Source of the DNA: Glycomyces tenuis DSM 44171
Lineage (GTDB): Bacteria > Actinomycetota > Actinomycetes > Mycobacteriales > Micromonosporaceae
DNA length: 64,000 nt
Direction: 5' to 3'
NCBI RefSeq assembly: GCF_000427885.1
Contig: NZ_ATYW01000002.1
Location: forward strand, 255,532 to 319,531
The position numbers and the translations under genes were made by a program. How positions within the stretch are numbered: the stretch's first letter is position 1; each line of letters begins with the position of its first letter. Positions 26,450 through 35,700 of the stretch are shown here, piece after piece. The notes under the pieces are model-generated. The model saw only the letters and a program-made list of their open reading frames with translations, had not been told where the DNA came from and searched no databases.

Positions 26450-27865
26450 ATGACAGTGACGAAGCCCGAGACGACGGCCGAAGCGCCGCCCGCCGCCCGC
26501 AAGGGCTGGATCGACGACTGGAGGCCCGACGACGAGGCGTTCTGGCGCACCACCGGCAGCGCCGTGGCAAGACGCAACCTGCTGTGGTCGGTGGTCGCCG
26601 AGCACCTGGGCTTCTCGGTGTGGGTCATGTTCAGCATCGTCACCCCCTACCTCGCGGTGGCCGGATTCGACTTCACGACCAGCCAGCTGTTCTGGCTCAC
26701 CGCCGTGCCGAACCTCGTCGGCTCGCTCCTGCGCATCCCCTACACCGCGGCCGTCGCGGTCTTCGGCGGCCGCAACTGGACCGTCATCTCCGCGAGCCTC
26801 CTGGTCATCCCGACGGTGCTCCTGGCCTACTGCCTGATGACGCCCGGCACCCCGTTCTGGCTGTTCATCGTCGCCGGCGTCACCGCCGGGTTCGGCGGCG
26901 GCAACTTCGCCTCCTCGATGGCCAACATCTCCTACTTCTACCCCGAGCGCCACCGCGGTTCGGCCCTCGGCGTCAACGCCGCGGGCGGCAACATCGGCGT
27001 CCCGGCCGTCCAGTTCATCGGCCCGTTCGTGATCGCCCTCGGCGTCGTCGGCGCCTCCCAGGGCACCGACGAGGCGGGCGAGCGGATCTGGCTGCACAAC
27101 GTCCCGCTGCTGTGGCTGGTCCTGGCCCTGTTCGCCGCCTTCATGGCCTGGCGCTACATGGACAACCTAGCGGTCTCGCGCACCCCCATCAAGCAGCAGC
27201 TGCCGGCGCTGACCCGCAAGCACACCTGGGTGATGAGCGTGCTCTACATCGGCACGTTCGGCTCCTTCATCGGCTACTCCTTCGCGTTCCCGCTGGTCAT
27301 CCAGATCGAGTTTCCCGAGTTCGCCTCCCTGTGGATGGCCGCCCTGGGCCCGCTGGTCGGGTCCCTGTCGAGGCCCGTCGGCGGCTGGCTCTCGGACAAG
27401 TGGGCCGGCGCCCCGATCACCAGCCTGTCGTTCATCCTCATGGGCTGCGGCGTCCTCGGCGCCGTCTGGGGCATCGACACCGGCTCCTTCGCCCTGTTCT
27501 TCACCTCCTTCATGGTCCTGTTCCTGATGAGCGGCGTCGCCAACGGCTCGACCTACCGCTCGATCCCGGCGATCTTCAAGGCCGAGGCCACCGCCGCCGT
27601 CGGCCGCGAGGCCACCGAGGAGGAGGTCGTCCAGGCGAAGAAGCTCACCGCCGCCGCGCTCGGCTGGATCTCCGCGATCGGCGCCTTCGGCGGCTTCCTG
27701 ATCAACCAGGCGTTCCGCATCGCCAACGAGCAGACCGGCTCGGTCGTCCCCGCCATGTACGGCTTCCTGGCGGCCTACATCCTGTTCCTGGCCATGAACT
27801 GGTGGTTCTACCAGCGGAGGGTCTTCGTGGAGCGGGCCCCGAGCCTCGCCTACGCCAAGGTCTGA
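26450..27865 (+). CDS. narK: Nitrate/nitrite transporter NarK
   Basis: Major facilitator of the NNP family, 471 aa, 12 predicted helices; it imports nitrate and/or exchanges nitrite at the membrane. The nitrate-signature glycine-rich segments are visible as GVTAGFGGGNFASSMANISY (helix 5) and GFGGFLI-like AFGGFLINQAF (helix 11). Conserved Arg residues sit in VGSLLRIPYT and LSRPVGGWLSD. It precedes the nitrate reductase gene on the same strand but is separated from it by a terminator and an operator, so nasC has its own promoter. Confidence 0.93.
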   Translation: MTVTKPETTAEAPPAARKGWIDDWRPDDEAFWRTTGSAVARRNLLWSVVAEHLGFSVWVMFSIVTPYLAVAGFDFTTSQLFWLTAVPNLVGSLLRIPYTAAVAVFGGRNWTVISASLLVIPTVLLAYCLMTPGTPFWLFIVAGVTAGFGGGNFASSMANISYFYPERHRGSALGVNAAGGNIGVPAVQFIGPFVIALGVVGASQGTDEAGERIWLHNVPLLWLVLALFAAFMAWRYMDNLAVSRTPIKQQLPALTRKHTWVMSVLYIGTFGSFIGYSFAFPLVIQIEFPEFASLWMAALGPLVGSLSRPVGGWLSDKWAGAPITSLSFILMGCGVLGAVWGIDTGSFALFFTSFMVLFLMSGVANGSTYRSIPAIFKAEATAAVGREATEEEVVQAKKLTAAALGWISAIGAFGGFLINQAFRIANEQTGSVVPAMYGFLAAYILFLAMNWWFYQRRVFVERAPSLAYAKV

Positions 27866-27879
27866 ACGCTCCTCGCCAG

Positions 27880-27919
27880 AGCGGCCCGCAATCGTCAGTC
27901 GAAGACATTGCGGGCCGCT
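27880..27919 (+). terminator. Terminator after narK
   Basis: A perfect 13-bp stem (27880-27892 with 27907-27919) and a 14-base loop, 14 bases after the narK stop. Its last base is the first base of the nasC operator. Confidence 0.8.
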
Positions 27920-27956
27920 TAGCATTCCGGAAACATTCGGCTCGTGACGATGTAAC
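27919..27956 (+). promoter_or_regulatory. Candidate GlnR/NnaR operator upstream of nasC
   Basis: TTAGC-N6-GAAAC-N17-GTAAC, with half-sites on an 11-base period. The identical pattern and spacing occurs at 39430-39467 before the nitrite reductase operon. The Streptomyces GlnR box alternates GTnAC and GAAAC half-sites spaced by 6 bases; the GAAAC and GTAAC elements fit that, while the TTAGC element is divergent. The last half-site ends 22 bases before the nasC ATG. Confidence 0.65.
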
Positions 27957-27978
27957 GGCGCCGGAGCACACTCGCCGC

Positions 27979-30054
27979 ATGACCGTTCGCACCCGCCTTC
28001 CCGTGGTCCGCGCCGCCGACACCCACTGCCCCTACTGCGCCCTCCAGTGCGGCATGCGACTCGAGGAGGACGAGGCCGGCGAGGTCACCGCCTCCCCGAG
28101 GGGCGGCGGCATGTGCAAGAAGGGCTGGACGTCCCCCGAACTCCTCGACCACCCGGCCCGCCTCACCAGGCCGCTGCTCTGCGGCGAACCCGTCTCCTGG
28201 GACGAGGCGCTCGACCACGTCGCCGAGCGGATCCGCGCCGTCCAGGCCGAGCACGGCAGGGACGCCGTCGGCGTCTTCGGCGGCGGCGGGCTCACCAACG
28301 AGAAGGTCTACCAGCTCGGCAAGTGGACCAGGCTCGCCTTGGGCAGCAGGCACATCGACTACAACGGCCGGTTCTGCATGTCCTCGGCGGCCGGGGCGCT
28401 GAACCGCTCCTTCGGCGTCGACCGCGGCCTGCCGTTCCCCGCCGAGGACCTCAAGGACGCCGACGTGGTGCTCCTGGTCGGCGCCAACCCCGCCGAGACC
28501 ATGCCGCCGTTCATGCGGTTCCTCTCCCGAAGCGAGCTCATCGTCGCCGACCCGAGGCGCACCGCCACCGCCGAGGCCGCCCAGCTCCACCTCCAGCCCC
28601 AGCCCGGCACCGACCTCGCGCTCGCCAACGGCCTGCTGCACATCTGCATCGAGCAGGGATACATCGACCACGACTACATCGACGCCCACACCACCGGCTT
28701 CGACGAGGTCCGCCAGACCGCCGCCGGCTACTGGCCCGCGTTCGTCGAGCGCATCACCGGCGTCGGCGTCCCCGACCTGTACGCCGCCGCCCGCCTCCTC
28801 GCCGGACGCATCGGCGACGCCCCGGGCAGGGCGCGAACGGCGATCCTGACCGCCCGCGGCTCCGAGCAGCACGCCAACGGCGTCGACACCGTCACCGCCT
28901 GGATCAACCTCGCGCTCGCGCTCGGCCTGCCCGGCAGGCCGTCCTCCGGCTACGGCTGCATCACCGGCCAGGGCAACGGCCAGGGCGGACGCGAGCACGG
29001 CCAGAAGGCCGACCAGCTCCCCGGCTACCGCATGATCGACGACCCGGCCGATCGCGAGCACGTCGCCGCCGTATGGGGCGTCGACCCCGACACGCTGCCC
29101 GGCGCGGGCGTCTCCGCCGTCGAGCTGCTGCGCAAATGCGGCGACGAGGTCAAGATGCTGTTCGTGCTCGGCTCGAACCCGGTCGTCTCCGCGCCGCGCG
29201 CCGCCCGCGTCTCCGACCGGCTCAGGGCCCTGGAGTCGCTCGTGTCATTCGACTTCGTCATGTCCGAGACCGCCGCGCTCGCCGAAGTCGTCCTGCCGGT
29301 CACGCAGTGGGCCGAAGAGGACGGCACCATGACCAACCTGGAGGGCCGGATCATCCGCCGCCGCGCCCTGCGGCCCGCGCCCGACGGCGTCCGAAGCGAC
29401 CTGCGGGTCCTGGCCGAACTCGCCGAGCGCCTCGACGCGCCCGGCACCTACTCCTCGGACCCGGAGGCGGTCTTCGCCGAGCTCGGCCGCGCCTCGGCCG
29501 GAGGCCGTGCCGACTACTCCGGCGTCACCTACGAGCGGCTCGAGGAGCGGGGCCTCCAGTGGCCGGTGCCCGCGCCGGACCACGGCGGCACGCCGCGCAT
29601 GTTCGCCGACTTCGAGTTCGCCACCCCCGACGGCAGGGCCAGGTTCATCGCGGTCGACCACCGGCACCCGGCCGAACGCCGCGACGACGTCTACCCGCTG
29701 TACCTGACGACCGGCCGCGTCCTCACCCAGTACCAGTCGGGGGCGCAGACCCGCCTGATCGACTCCCTCGGCGGCACCCCCGACAGTGAGCAGTTCCTCC
29801 AGATCCACCCCGACACGGCCGTGCGCCACGGCATCGCCGACGGCGACCAGGTGCGCGTCACCTCCCGCCGCGGCTCCTACACCGCCCCGGCCCGCCTGAC
29901 CGCCGACATCCGGCCCGACACGGTGTTCTCCCCGTTCCACTTCCCCGGCGCCGCCAACGCCAACGCCGCCGTCTCCGACGTCCTCGACCCGATCTCGCGC
30001 ATGCCCGAGTTCAAGGTCTGCGCCGTCAAGATCGCCCCGGTCGCCAAGGGCTGA
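27979..30054 (+). CDS. nasC: Assimilatory nitrate reductase, molybdopterin catalytic subunit
   Basis: Reduces nitrate to nitrite in the cytoplasm with bis-MGD molybdenum and one 4Fe-4S cluster. The 691-aa protein has the N-terminal cluster Cys at about residues 17, 20, 24 and 46 (CPYCALQC and GGGMCKKG). Molybdopterin segments follow, with YNGRFCMSSA (Mo ligand region), GRPSSGYG and TGQGNGQGGREHGQKADQLPG. The C-terminal MopB domain begins near YPLYLTTGRVLTQYQSG. No BFD or FAD domain is fused, so electrons probably come from the flavoprotein at 39.6 kb. The start is ATG at 27979. Confidence 0.95.
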   Translation: MTVRTRLPVVRAADTHCPYCALQCGMRLEEDEAGEVTASPRGGGMCKKGWTSPELLDHPARLTRPLLCGEPVSWDEALDHVAERIRAVQAEHGRDAVGVFGGGGLTNEKVYQLGKWTRLALGSRHIDYNGRFCMSSAAGALNRSFGVDRGLPFPAEDLKDADVVLLVGANPAETMPPFMRFLSRSELIVADPRRTATAEAAQLHLQPQPGTDLALANGLLHICIEQGYIDHDYIDAHTTGFDEVRQTAAGYWPAFVERITGVGVPDLYAAARLLAGRIGDAPGRARTAILTARGSEQHANGVDTVTAWINLALALGLPGRPSSGYGCITGQGNGQGGREHGQKADQLPGYRMIDDPADREHVAAVWGVDPDTLPGAGVSAVELLRKCGDEVKMLFVLGSNPVVSAPRAARVSDRLRALESLVSFDFVMSETAALAEVVLPVTQWAEEDGTMTNLEGRIIRRRALRPAPDGVRSDLRVLAELAERLDAPGTYSSDPEAVFAELGRASAGGRADYSGVTYERLEERGLQWPVPAPDHGGTPRMFADFEFATPDGRARFIAVDHRHPAERRDDVYPLYLTTGRVLTQYQSGAQTRLIDSLGGTPDSEQFLQIHPDTAVRHGIADGDQVRVTSRRGSYTAPARLTADIRPDTVFSPFHFPGAANANAAVSDVLDPISRMPEFKVCAVKIAPVAKG

Positions 30055-30188
30055 ACTCGGCCGAAAGACGGAGGCGAACCGGTCGAATTGCCCAGGGAGG
30101 CAAGCCCCTTCCGCTCCTAGACTGGTGGTGCGGCCCGGCCCCGCCAGAGGCCGGGCCGACCACAACGCCATCCGATTGGGAGCGACAC

Positions 30189-31322
30189 TTGAAACGCAAT
30201 GCCAGACGGGCCCTGCTCGGTGCGACCGCCGTCGCGGTCGCCGCGAGCGCCGGCGCCTTCGCGATCACGAGCGCCGGCGCCGAGACGGCCGGACCCGAGC
30301 CCGCCCAGCAGCCCGCTCTCGCGATCCCCGAGCCGACCGGCGAGTTCGAGACCGGCGTCGACACCCTCCACCTCGTCGACGAGGGCCGGGCCGACCAGTG
30401 GGTGCCCGAAGAGGACCGCGAACTCATGGTCACGATGTGGTACCCGACCGACGAGGAGGGCGGCGAGACCGCGCCGTACATGACCGCCGAGGAGTCGGCC
30501 CTGTTCGGCGCCCAGCTCGAAGCCCCGCCGGAACTGCTCGCGAGCGTCGAGACGAACTCGGTGCCCGGCGCCGAGCCGCTCGCCGACGACGGGACATTGC
30601 CGCTGGTGATGCTCTCGCCGGGCTTCTCCTTCCCGCGCGCCACGCTCACCGGCGTCGCCGAGGAGCTGGCCAGCCAGGGCTACGCCGTCGCGGCCGTCGG
30701 CCACAACTACGAGGCCCCGATCACCTTCCCCGACCGCACCACCGAATGCCTCGCCTGCACGACCGACGACTACGACGCCATCGTCCCGAACCGGGCCGAG
30801 GACCTGACGTTCGTGCTCGACGAGCTCACCGGCGACGACGCCGCCTGGGAGGACTCCGGCGTCATCGACGCCGACCGCGTCGTGGTCGGCGGCCACTCGA
30901 TCGGCGGCGCGAGCAGCCACCGCGTCATGCTCGCCGACGACCGCTTCGACGCCGGGTTCAACCTCGACGGCACCTTCTTCGCGCTGGACCGGCACAAGCT
31001 CGACCGTCCGTTCATGATGGTCGGCGCCGCCGAGCACGGCCTGCCCGGCGAGGACGACACCTGGACGAAGGCGTGGAAGCACCTGGACGGCTGGAAGCGC
31101 TGGATCACCGTCGACGGCACCGGCCACAGCTCCTTCACCGACCTCGCCCCGCTCGGGGCCCAGGCCGGCAGGCCCCTCCAGGACCTCGACGGCTTCTACG
31201 CCGACCGGCTGACCCGCGCCTATGTGACCGCCTTCGCCGACGAGCACCTGCGCGGCGAAGAGGACCCGATCCTCGACGGCCCCAACGAGGACTGGCCCGA
31301 GGTCCGCTTCCACAACCCGTAG
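30189..31322 (+). CDS. Secreted alpha/beta hydrolase, PAF-acetylhydrolase/lipase-like
   Basis: Exported esterase/lipase candidate, 377 aa. A signal peptide (about 1-33, ending ITSAGAETA) precedes an alpha/beta hydrolase with the nucleophile elbow GGHSIGG, an oxyanion-loop segment LSPGFSFPRA and a C-terminal His in GTGHSSF. Two Cys (ECLAC) may form a disulfide. This matches the platelet-activating-factor acetylhydrolase/actinomycete lipase group. The start is TTG at 30189, with GGGAG 6 bases upstream. A strong terminator follows. The substrate is unproven. Confidence 0.88.
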   Translation: MKRNARRALLGATAVAVAASAGAFAITSAGAETAGPEPAQQPALAIPEPTGEFETGVDTLHLVDEGRADQWVPEEDRELMVTMWYPTDEEGGETAPYMTAEESALFGAQLEAPPELLASVETNSVPGAEPLADDGTLPLVMLSPGFSFPRATLTGVAEELASQGYAVAAVGHNYEAPITFPDRTTECLACTTDDYDAIVPNRAEDLTFVLDELTGDDAAWEDSGVIDADRVVVGGHSIGGASSHRVMLADDRFDAGFNLDGTFFALDRHKLDRPFMMVGAAEHGLPGEDDTWTKAWKHLDGWKRWITVDGTGHSSFTDLAPLGAQAGRPLQDLDGFYADRLTRAYVTAFADEHLRGEEDPILDGPNEDWPEVRFHNP

Positions 31323-31340
31323 CACCGAACGCCACCGCAA

Positions 31341-31375
31341 GGCGGCCTACCGGCGCGAAGCGCCGGTAGGCCGCC
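31341..31375. terminator. Terminator after the secreted hydrolase
   Basis: A perfect 16-bp stem (31341-31356 with 31360-31375) and a GAA loop, 18 bases after the stop; it also faces the convergent VapC gene. Confidence 0.88.
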
Positions 31376-31475
31376 ACCACTCTTGCTCTCGCCGCAGGAT
31401 CTCCTCGATCCGTTCGGAGATGTCGTTTCGGTCGCTTTTTACCGGCCCCGGCGGCGCGCAGCCGTCGGAAGCCGG

Positions 31476-31874
31476 TCAGCTTTTTGGGATGAGCACCGCC
31501 ACATCGGAGTGCAGGCTCGACATTCCGGAATCGAAGGTCGCGACTTTACCGCTTCGAGCCCTCGCGAGTCCCGCGAGATATGCGTCGGCTACCTGTCGGT
31601 GCCCAACGACGCCTTTGAGAGAGACCGCGGTGTATGGAAGATCGTCCGGCCAGAATTCATGACCGGTGAACGAGGTGAACCCCTCGAGCACCTCGATTGC
31701 GGTGATGGCGGATCTCCCCTCTCGCAAGAGCGACCTGACCAACCCTCCCTGAGTGATCGGGCAGGTGGCGAACCCGCCTTCGCGTTCGGCGAACCACCGC
31801 TCAGCGACATCGTGATGGTTGTGCTCGTCTATCGCCAAAGCGGCGAGCACATTGACGTCGAGGAGCCAGGCCAC
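31476..31874 (-). CDS. vapC: PIN-domain toxin VapC (second module)
   Basis: A 132-aa PIN-domain RNase toxin. The acidic site is visible as Asp in WLLDVNVLAAL, Asp in VADAYLAGLAR and Asp in VATFDSGM, the latter block being typical of the TA-system VapC subgroup. The start is GTG at 31874, sharing one base with the antitoxin TAG stop. The antitoxin here (Arc/MetJ-like start) is unrelated by eye to that at 24 kb. Confidence 0.88.
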   Translation of the reverse strand: MAWLLDVNVLAALAIDEHNHHDVAERWFAEREGGFATCPITQGGLVRSLLREGRSAITAIEVLEGFTSFTGHEFWPDDLPYTAVSLKGVVGHRQVADAYLAGLARARSGKVATFDSGMSSLHSDVAVLIPKS

Positions 31875-32107
31875 TATTCGTCGTCCTCCAGGCTTCGGAC
31901 GTCTTCAGAGGTGACGACATGTCCCACACTCACGACCGGCAAGCCGGTCAACGGGCTTCTTCTGACCTCGCCCTCGGCCAAATGGTCGGATTGGAGCCCG
32001 CGCCGGAAATATTTCGCCACGACATCGCTGAGCGTCGTCGCGGTGTCCCGCGCGATGGCGAGTGCCTGCTGATGCAGGTCGTTCGGAAGATCGACGGTAG
32101 TACGCAT
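31874..32107 (-). CDS. vapB: VapB-type antitoxin (second module)
   Basis: A 77-aa antitoxin. MRTTVDLPNDLHQQALAIA is a classic ribbon-helix-helix start with the beta strand TTVDLP. The C-terminus is acidic (SEDVRSLEDDE). It precedes its toxin, overlaps it by one base, and follows ispH on the same strand with a 23-base gap, so it might be read through from the isoprenoid operon. Confidence 0.87.
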   Translation of the reverse strand: MRTTVDLPNDLHQQALAIARDTATTLSDVVAKYFRRGLQSDHLAEGEVRRSPLTGLPVVSVGHVVTSEDVRSLEDDE

Positions 32108-32130
32108 GGAACCATCATGTCATCGTCGCA

Positions 32131-33099
32131 TCATGATGATTTCTCGTTTTTCGTGTTTCGTTCGTCGCGGCGCAGCCGCTGGGGGAGGAGGAACTCCGTG
32201 GTCTCCTCCGCGACGCTCCGCTCGACCACCTCGACCGGGCCGAGCCTCGCGATCGCCTCCACCACCTCGTCCACCAGCGCGGGCGGCGCCGAGGCCCCGG
32301 CCGTCACCGCCACCGTCCCGGCCCGCTCGATCCACTCCCGCTCGATCTCCTCCGCCCCGTCGATGAGGTGCGCCTCGGTGCCCGCGTTCCGCGCCAGCTC
32401 CACGAGCCGGTTCGAGTTCGACGAGTTCACCGAGCCGATCACGAGCACCAGCTCCGCCTCCTCCACCACGGCCGCCAGCGCGGCCTGCCGGTTCGTGGTG
32501 GCATAGCAGACGTCGTCCGTCTTCGGCGCCTTGATCGCCGGGAAGCGCCGCAGCAGCGCCGCCGCGATCCGCTCGACCTCGGCCACCGCGAGCGTCGTCT
32601 GCGCCAGGTAGGTGAGCCTGCCGGGGTCGGGGACGTCCAGACGCTCGACGTCCCCGACCTCTTCCACCAGCACCGTCCGCTCCGGGGCCACGCCCATGGT
32701 GCCGACGACCTCCTCGTGGCCCGCGTGCCCGATGAGGACGACGGTGTCGCCCGCGTCGGCCGCCCGCCGCGCCTCGGCGTGCACCTTGGACACCAGCGGG
32801 CACGTCGCGTCCACCGCGTCCAGTCCCCGCCGCGCCGCGTCGGCCTGCACGGCCGGGGCCACGCCGTGCGCCGAGAACACCACGAGCGCGTCCTTCGGCA
32901 CCTCGTCGAGCTCGGAGACGAACACCGCGCCCCGCGACTCCAGGTCGCCCACCACCTGGGCGTTGTGGACGATCTGATTGCGCACGTACACCGGCGGCCC
33001 GTGCCGCTCCAGCAGCCGCTCCACGATGTCGATCGCCCGCTCCACGCCCGCGCAGAACGAGCGCGGCGACGGCAGCAGGATCCGCCGCGGCCCGCTCAT
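32131..33099 (-). CDS. ispH: HMBPP reductase IspH (LytB)
   Basis: Last enzyme of the MEP pathway; it converts HMBPP to IPP and DMAPP with a 4Fe-4S cluster. The 322-aa protein has the three cluster Cys in PRSFCAGVERA, VDATCPLVSKVH and DDVCYATTNRQ, plus SVNSSNSNRL for substrate binding. ATG at 33099 overlaps the stop of the prenyl synthase (ATGA), so the two are translationally coupled. The gene thus supplies C5 units directly to its neighbour. Its C-terminal tail is basic (LRRDERNTKNEK). Confidence 0.96.
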   Translation of the reverse strand: MSGPRRILLPSPRSFCAGVERAIDIVERLLERHGPPVYVRNQIVHNAQVVGDLESRGAVFVSELDEVPKDALVVFSAHGVAPAVQADAARRGLDAVDATCPLVSKVHAEARRAADAGDTVVLIGHAGHEEVVGTMGVAPERTVLVEEVGDVERLDVPDPGRLTYLAQTTLAVAEVERIAAALLRRFPAIKAPKTDDVCYATTNRQAALAAVVEEAELVLVIGSVNSSNSNRLVELARNAGTEAHLIDGAEEIEREWIERAGTVAVTAGASAPPALVDEVVEAIARLGPVEVVERSVAEETTEFLLPQRLRRDERNTKNEKSS

Positions 33100-34109
33100 C
33101 CCGTCCTCCCCACGGTCCCCGCGGCCAGCTCGCCCAGCTCCGCGACCGCCTCCGGGCGCAGGCTCGCCGTCGCGAGCGCGGCCGAGGCCGAGTCCGCGAG
33201 CGCCGCCGCCGCGGACTCGCCGGCCCTCTTGCCGCCGCACGCCTCCACCAGCTCGGCGGCGCGCCGCAGCTCGGCCTCGTTCAGCGGGCCGGTGCGCCCG
33301 TACAGCACCGCCAGCTCCGCCGACTCGGGACGGCCCGAGTCGAGCGCGGCCGTCACCGGCAGCGACTTCTTGCGGTTGCGCAGGTCCGAGTACACCGACT
33401 TCCCGGTGGCCGCCGGGTCGCCCCAGATGCCCAGCAGGTCGTCGACGTGCTGGAACGCCAGCCCGAGCCGGAGCCCGAAGTCGCGCAGCGCCGCCACCTG
33501 CGCGGCGGTCCCGCCCGCGTACAGCGCGCCGAGCGCGGTGGCGCAGCCCATGAGCGAGGCGGTCTTCGCCTCGGACATGGCAGTGCACTCGGCCAGGCCG
33601 ACCCGCTCGCGGCCCTCGAAGCCGGTGTCGGCCAGCTGCCCTTCGATGAGGGTGCGGACGGTCGAGGCCAGCCGCCCGACCGCCTCGGCGGCCCGCGAGC
33701 CGCCCGTGCCCGCGAGGACCTCGAACGCCAGGGCGTGCATCGCGTCGCCGAGCAGGATCGCGTCGGTCGTCCCGAAGGCCTTCCAGACGGTCGGGCGGTG
33801 CCTGCGCAGCGTGTCGCGGTCGATGATGTCGTCGTGGACGAGTGAGAAGTTGTGGACCAGCTCCACGGCCACCGCCGCCGGGACGGCGGGCCGCCACCGG
33901 CCCGCGACGGCTTTGGCGGCCAGGAGGGTCAGCAGCGGCCGCAGGGCCTTGCCGGAGCCGCCCCCGGCCGGTCGGCCGTCGGCGTCGGTCCATCCGAAGT
34001 GGTAGGCGGCGGCGCGGGCCGCCGCGGCGGGGAGCCGTTCGACGGCGGACCGCAGCCCGGTGTCGATGGCCTCGCGTTCGGCGGCGTAGCGGTCGGTCAG
34101 CACGGTCAT
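33096..34109 (-). CDS. Polyprenyl diphosphate synthase
   Basis: Trans-prenyltransferase that extends allylic diphosphates with IPP, 337 aa. The first Asp-rich motif is HDDIIDRD and the second is HVDDLLGIWGD. Bulky Phe/Leu residues before the first motif (LVHNFSLVHDD) would set the chain length; GGPP or longer is a guess. ATG at 34109 has GGGAGG upstream. It is coupled to ispH and follows the encapsulin gene after an 82-base gap with a strong hairpin. Family 2B encapsulins are known to associate with such prenyltransferases. No obvious disordered loading tail is seen at its N-terminus. Confidence 0.93.
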   Translation of the reverse strand: MTVLTDRYAAEREAIDTGLRSAVERLPAAAARAAAYHFGWTDADGRPAGGGSGKALRPLLTLLAAKAVAGRWRPAVPAAVAVELVHNFSLVHDDIIDRDTLRRHRPTVWKAFGTTDAILLGDAMHALAFEVLAGTGGSRAAEAVGRLASTVRTLIEGQLADTGFEGRERVGLAECTAMSEAKTASLMGCATALGALYAGGTAAQVAALRDFGLRLGLAFQHVDDLLGIWGDPAATGKSVYSDLRNRKKSLPVTAALDSGRPESAELAVLYGRTGPLNEAELRRAAELVEACGGKRAGESAAAALADSASAALATASLRPEAVAELGELAAGTVGRTG

Positions 34110-34149
34110 GTGGCCTCCCAGGTCAGCTGTTCGAGGATCGGGTTGCGGT

Positions 34150-34184
34150 CCCGGGCGCCCGCCGCTCACCGGCGGGCGCCCGGG
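34150..34184 (-). terminator. Hairpin between encapsulin and prenyl synthase genes
   Basis: A perfect 15-bp stem (34150-34164 with 34170-34184) and a 5-base loop, starting 7 bases after the encapsulin stop. As a terminator or attenuator it would give more shell than enzyme transcript from a shared promoter. Confidence 0.8.
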
Positions 34185-34191
34185 TTCGGTC

Positions 34192-35610
34192 TCAGCGGCC
34201 GATCTCGACGTTCTCGAGGATGCCGAGCGCGTCGGGCACCAGGACCGCCGCCGAGAAGTAGGCGCTGACCAGGTAGGACATGACGGCCTTCTCGTCGATG
34301 CCCATGAACCGGACCGACAGGCCCGGTTCGTACTCGTCCGGCAGGCCGGTCTGGTGCAGGCCGACCACGCCCTGCTCGTCCTCGCCGGTCCGCATGCACA
34401 GGATCGAGGTGGTGCGCGCGGGGCTCACCGGGATCTTGTTGCACGGCAGGATCGGCACGCCCCGCCACGCCGGGATGTGGTGGCCGCCGAACTCGACGGT
34501 CGACGGGTAGAGGCCCCGCTTGCTGCACTCGCGCCCGATGGCGGCGATCGCCTTCGGGTGCGCGAGCAGGTACTCGGGCTTGCGGCGCCGGCTGAGCAGC
34601 TCGTCGAGGTCGTCCGGCGTCGGCGGCCCCGTGCGGGTCGGGATGCGCTGCTCCAGCGCGGCGTTGTGCAGCAGCCCGAAGCCGCGGTTGTTGACCATCT
34701 GGTCCTCCTGCTGCTCGCGGAGGGCCTCGACGGTGAGCCGGAGCTGCTGCTCCATCTGGTTCATCGGCTTGTTGTAGAGGTCGGCGACGCGGGTGTGGAC
34801 GCGCAGCACCGTCTGTGCCACCGACAGCTCGTACTCGCGCGGCGCGAGCTCGTAGTCCACGAAGGTCCGCGGCAGGTCGGGTTCGCCGTCGTGCCCGGCG
34901 GCGATGTCGATCGCGGCCTCGCCGTACTTGTTGGACTTGGCCGACAGCCCCGCGCGGTAGCGATCGAGGTGCTCGGCCAGGGCCGGGATCCGCTCGGTGA
35001 TCTCGGCGATCGCCTCGGACGGCAGCGTGAGCACCGTGGTCGGCGTGGAGGCCACGACGTCGTGCTCCCACACGGGCCCGTCCTCGGTCAGGGCGTGCGA
35101 GCCGAAGTGGTCGCCGTCCATGAGCACGTCCACCGCGGCCCGGTCGCCGTAGGGCCCCGAGACGAGCTGGTCGACGCGGCCGTGCGCGATCAGGTGGAGC
35201 CCGTCGACCGCCTCGCCGCTCCTGGCGAGGTGCTCGCCGGCCTCGACCTCGCGCTGCTCGAAGCGGTCGGCGATCGCTTCGAGCGCGGCCTCGTCGTCGA
35301 AGCCGCGCAGCTGCGCGATCTCGCCGAGCTCGGACGGGATGACCCGGACCGCGGCGCCCTCGCTGGTGAACTGGACGCGCCCGTCGCCCACGGTGTAGGT
35401 GAGCCGCCGGTTGACGCGGTAGGTGCCGCCGGAGGTCTGGACCCACGGCAGGATCCGCAGCAGCCACCTGGAGGTGATCTCCTGCATCTGCGGTGCCGAT
35501 TTGGTGGTGGAGGCGAGGTTGCGGGCCGCGGCCGTGGACAGGCTCGTCTGCTCTTGGCCGTTGCCGGTGTGCGCCGGAGGCGTCGTGTTGGTGAGTACCG
35601 AGTCGGACAT
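34192..35610 (-). CDS. Family 2B encapsulin shell protein with cyclic-nucleotide-binding domain
   Basis: Self-assembling HK97-fold nanocompartment shell protein, 472 aa. An N-terminal extension (about 1-90) is followed by a Crp/Fnr-like cNMP-binding domain (about 95-215, with [20 protein letters not shown] and [17 protein letters not shown]). The HK97-type shell part follows ([67 protein letters not shown]). This is the EshA/EshB group. Automated annotation may call it a Crp/Fnr regulator, but it has no DNA-binding helix-turn-helix. The neighbours (prenyl synthase, IspH, geosmin synthase) point to an isoprenoid cargo. The start is ATG at 35610. Confidence 0.93.
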   Translation of the reverse strand: MSDSVLTNTTPPAHTGNGQEQTSLSTAAARNLASTTKSAPQMQEITSRWLLRILPWVQTSGGTYRVNRRLTYTVGDGRVQFTSEGAAVRVIPSELGEIAQLRGFDDEAALEAIADRFEQREVEAGEHLARSGEAVDGLHLIAHGRVDQLVSGPYGDRAAVDVLMDGDHFGSHALTEDGPVWEHDVVASTPTTVLTLPSEAIAEITERIPALAEHLDRYRAGLSAKSNKYGEAAIDIAAGHDGEPDLPRTFVDYELAPREYELSVAQTVLRVHTRVADLYNKPMNQMEQQLRLTVEALREQQEDQMVNNRGFGLLHNAALEQRIPTRTGPPTPDDLDELLSRRRKPEYLLAHPKAIAAIGRECSKRGLYPSTVEFGGHHIPAWRGVPILPCNKIPVSPARTTSILCMRTGEDEQGVVGLHQTGLPDEYEPGLSVRFMGIDEKAVMSYLVSAYFSAAVLVPDALGILENVEIGR

Positions 35611-35700
35611 GATGTGAATCCTCACGTTGGAGCGTGTACTGCTCTTCGCTTGCGTCAGATGTTCATTCGGTTGTTATCGGTGTGTGAACTCTCGATCTGC

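Noticed and set aside
34110-34169. A 20-residue N-terminal extension of the prenyl synthase (Gly/Pro-rich) that could have been an encapsulin loading peptide
   Set aside because: Its GTG would lie in the loop of a 15-bp hairpin with no ribosome binding site, whereas ATG 34109 has a good GGGAGG.
34192-35610. Reading this gene as a Crp/Fnr transcription regulator
   Set aside because: It has a cyclic-nucleotide domain but no helix-turn-helix, and the C-terminal 250 residues match the encapsulin shell.
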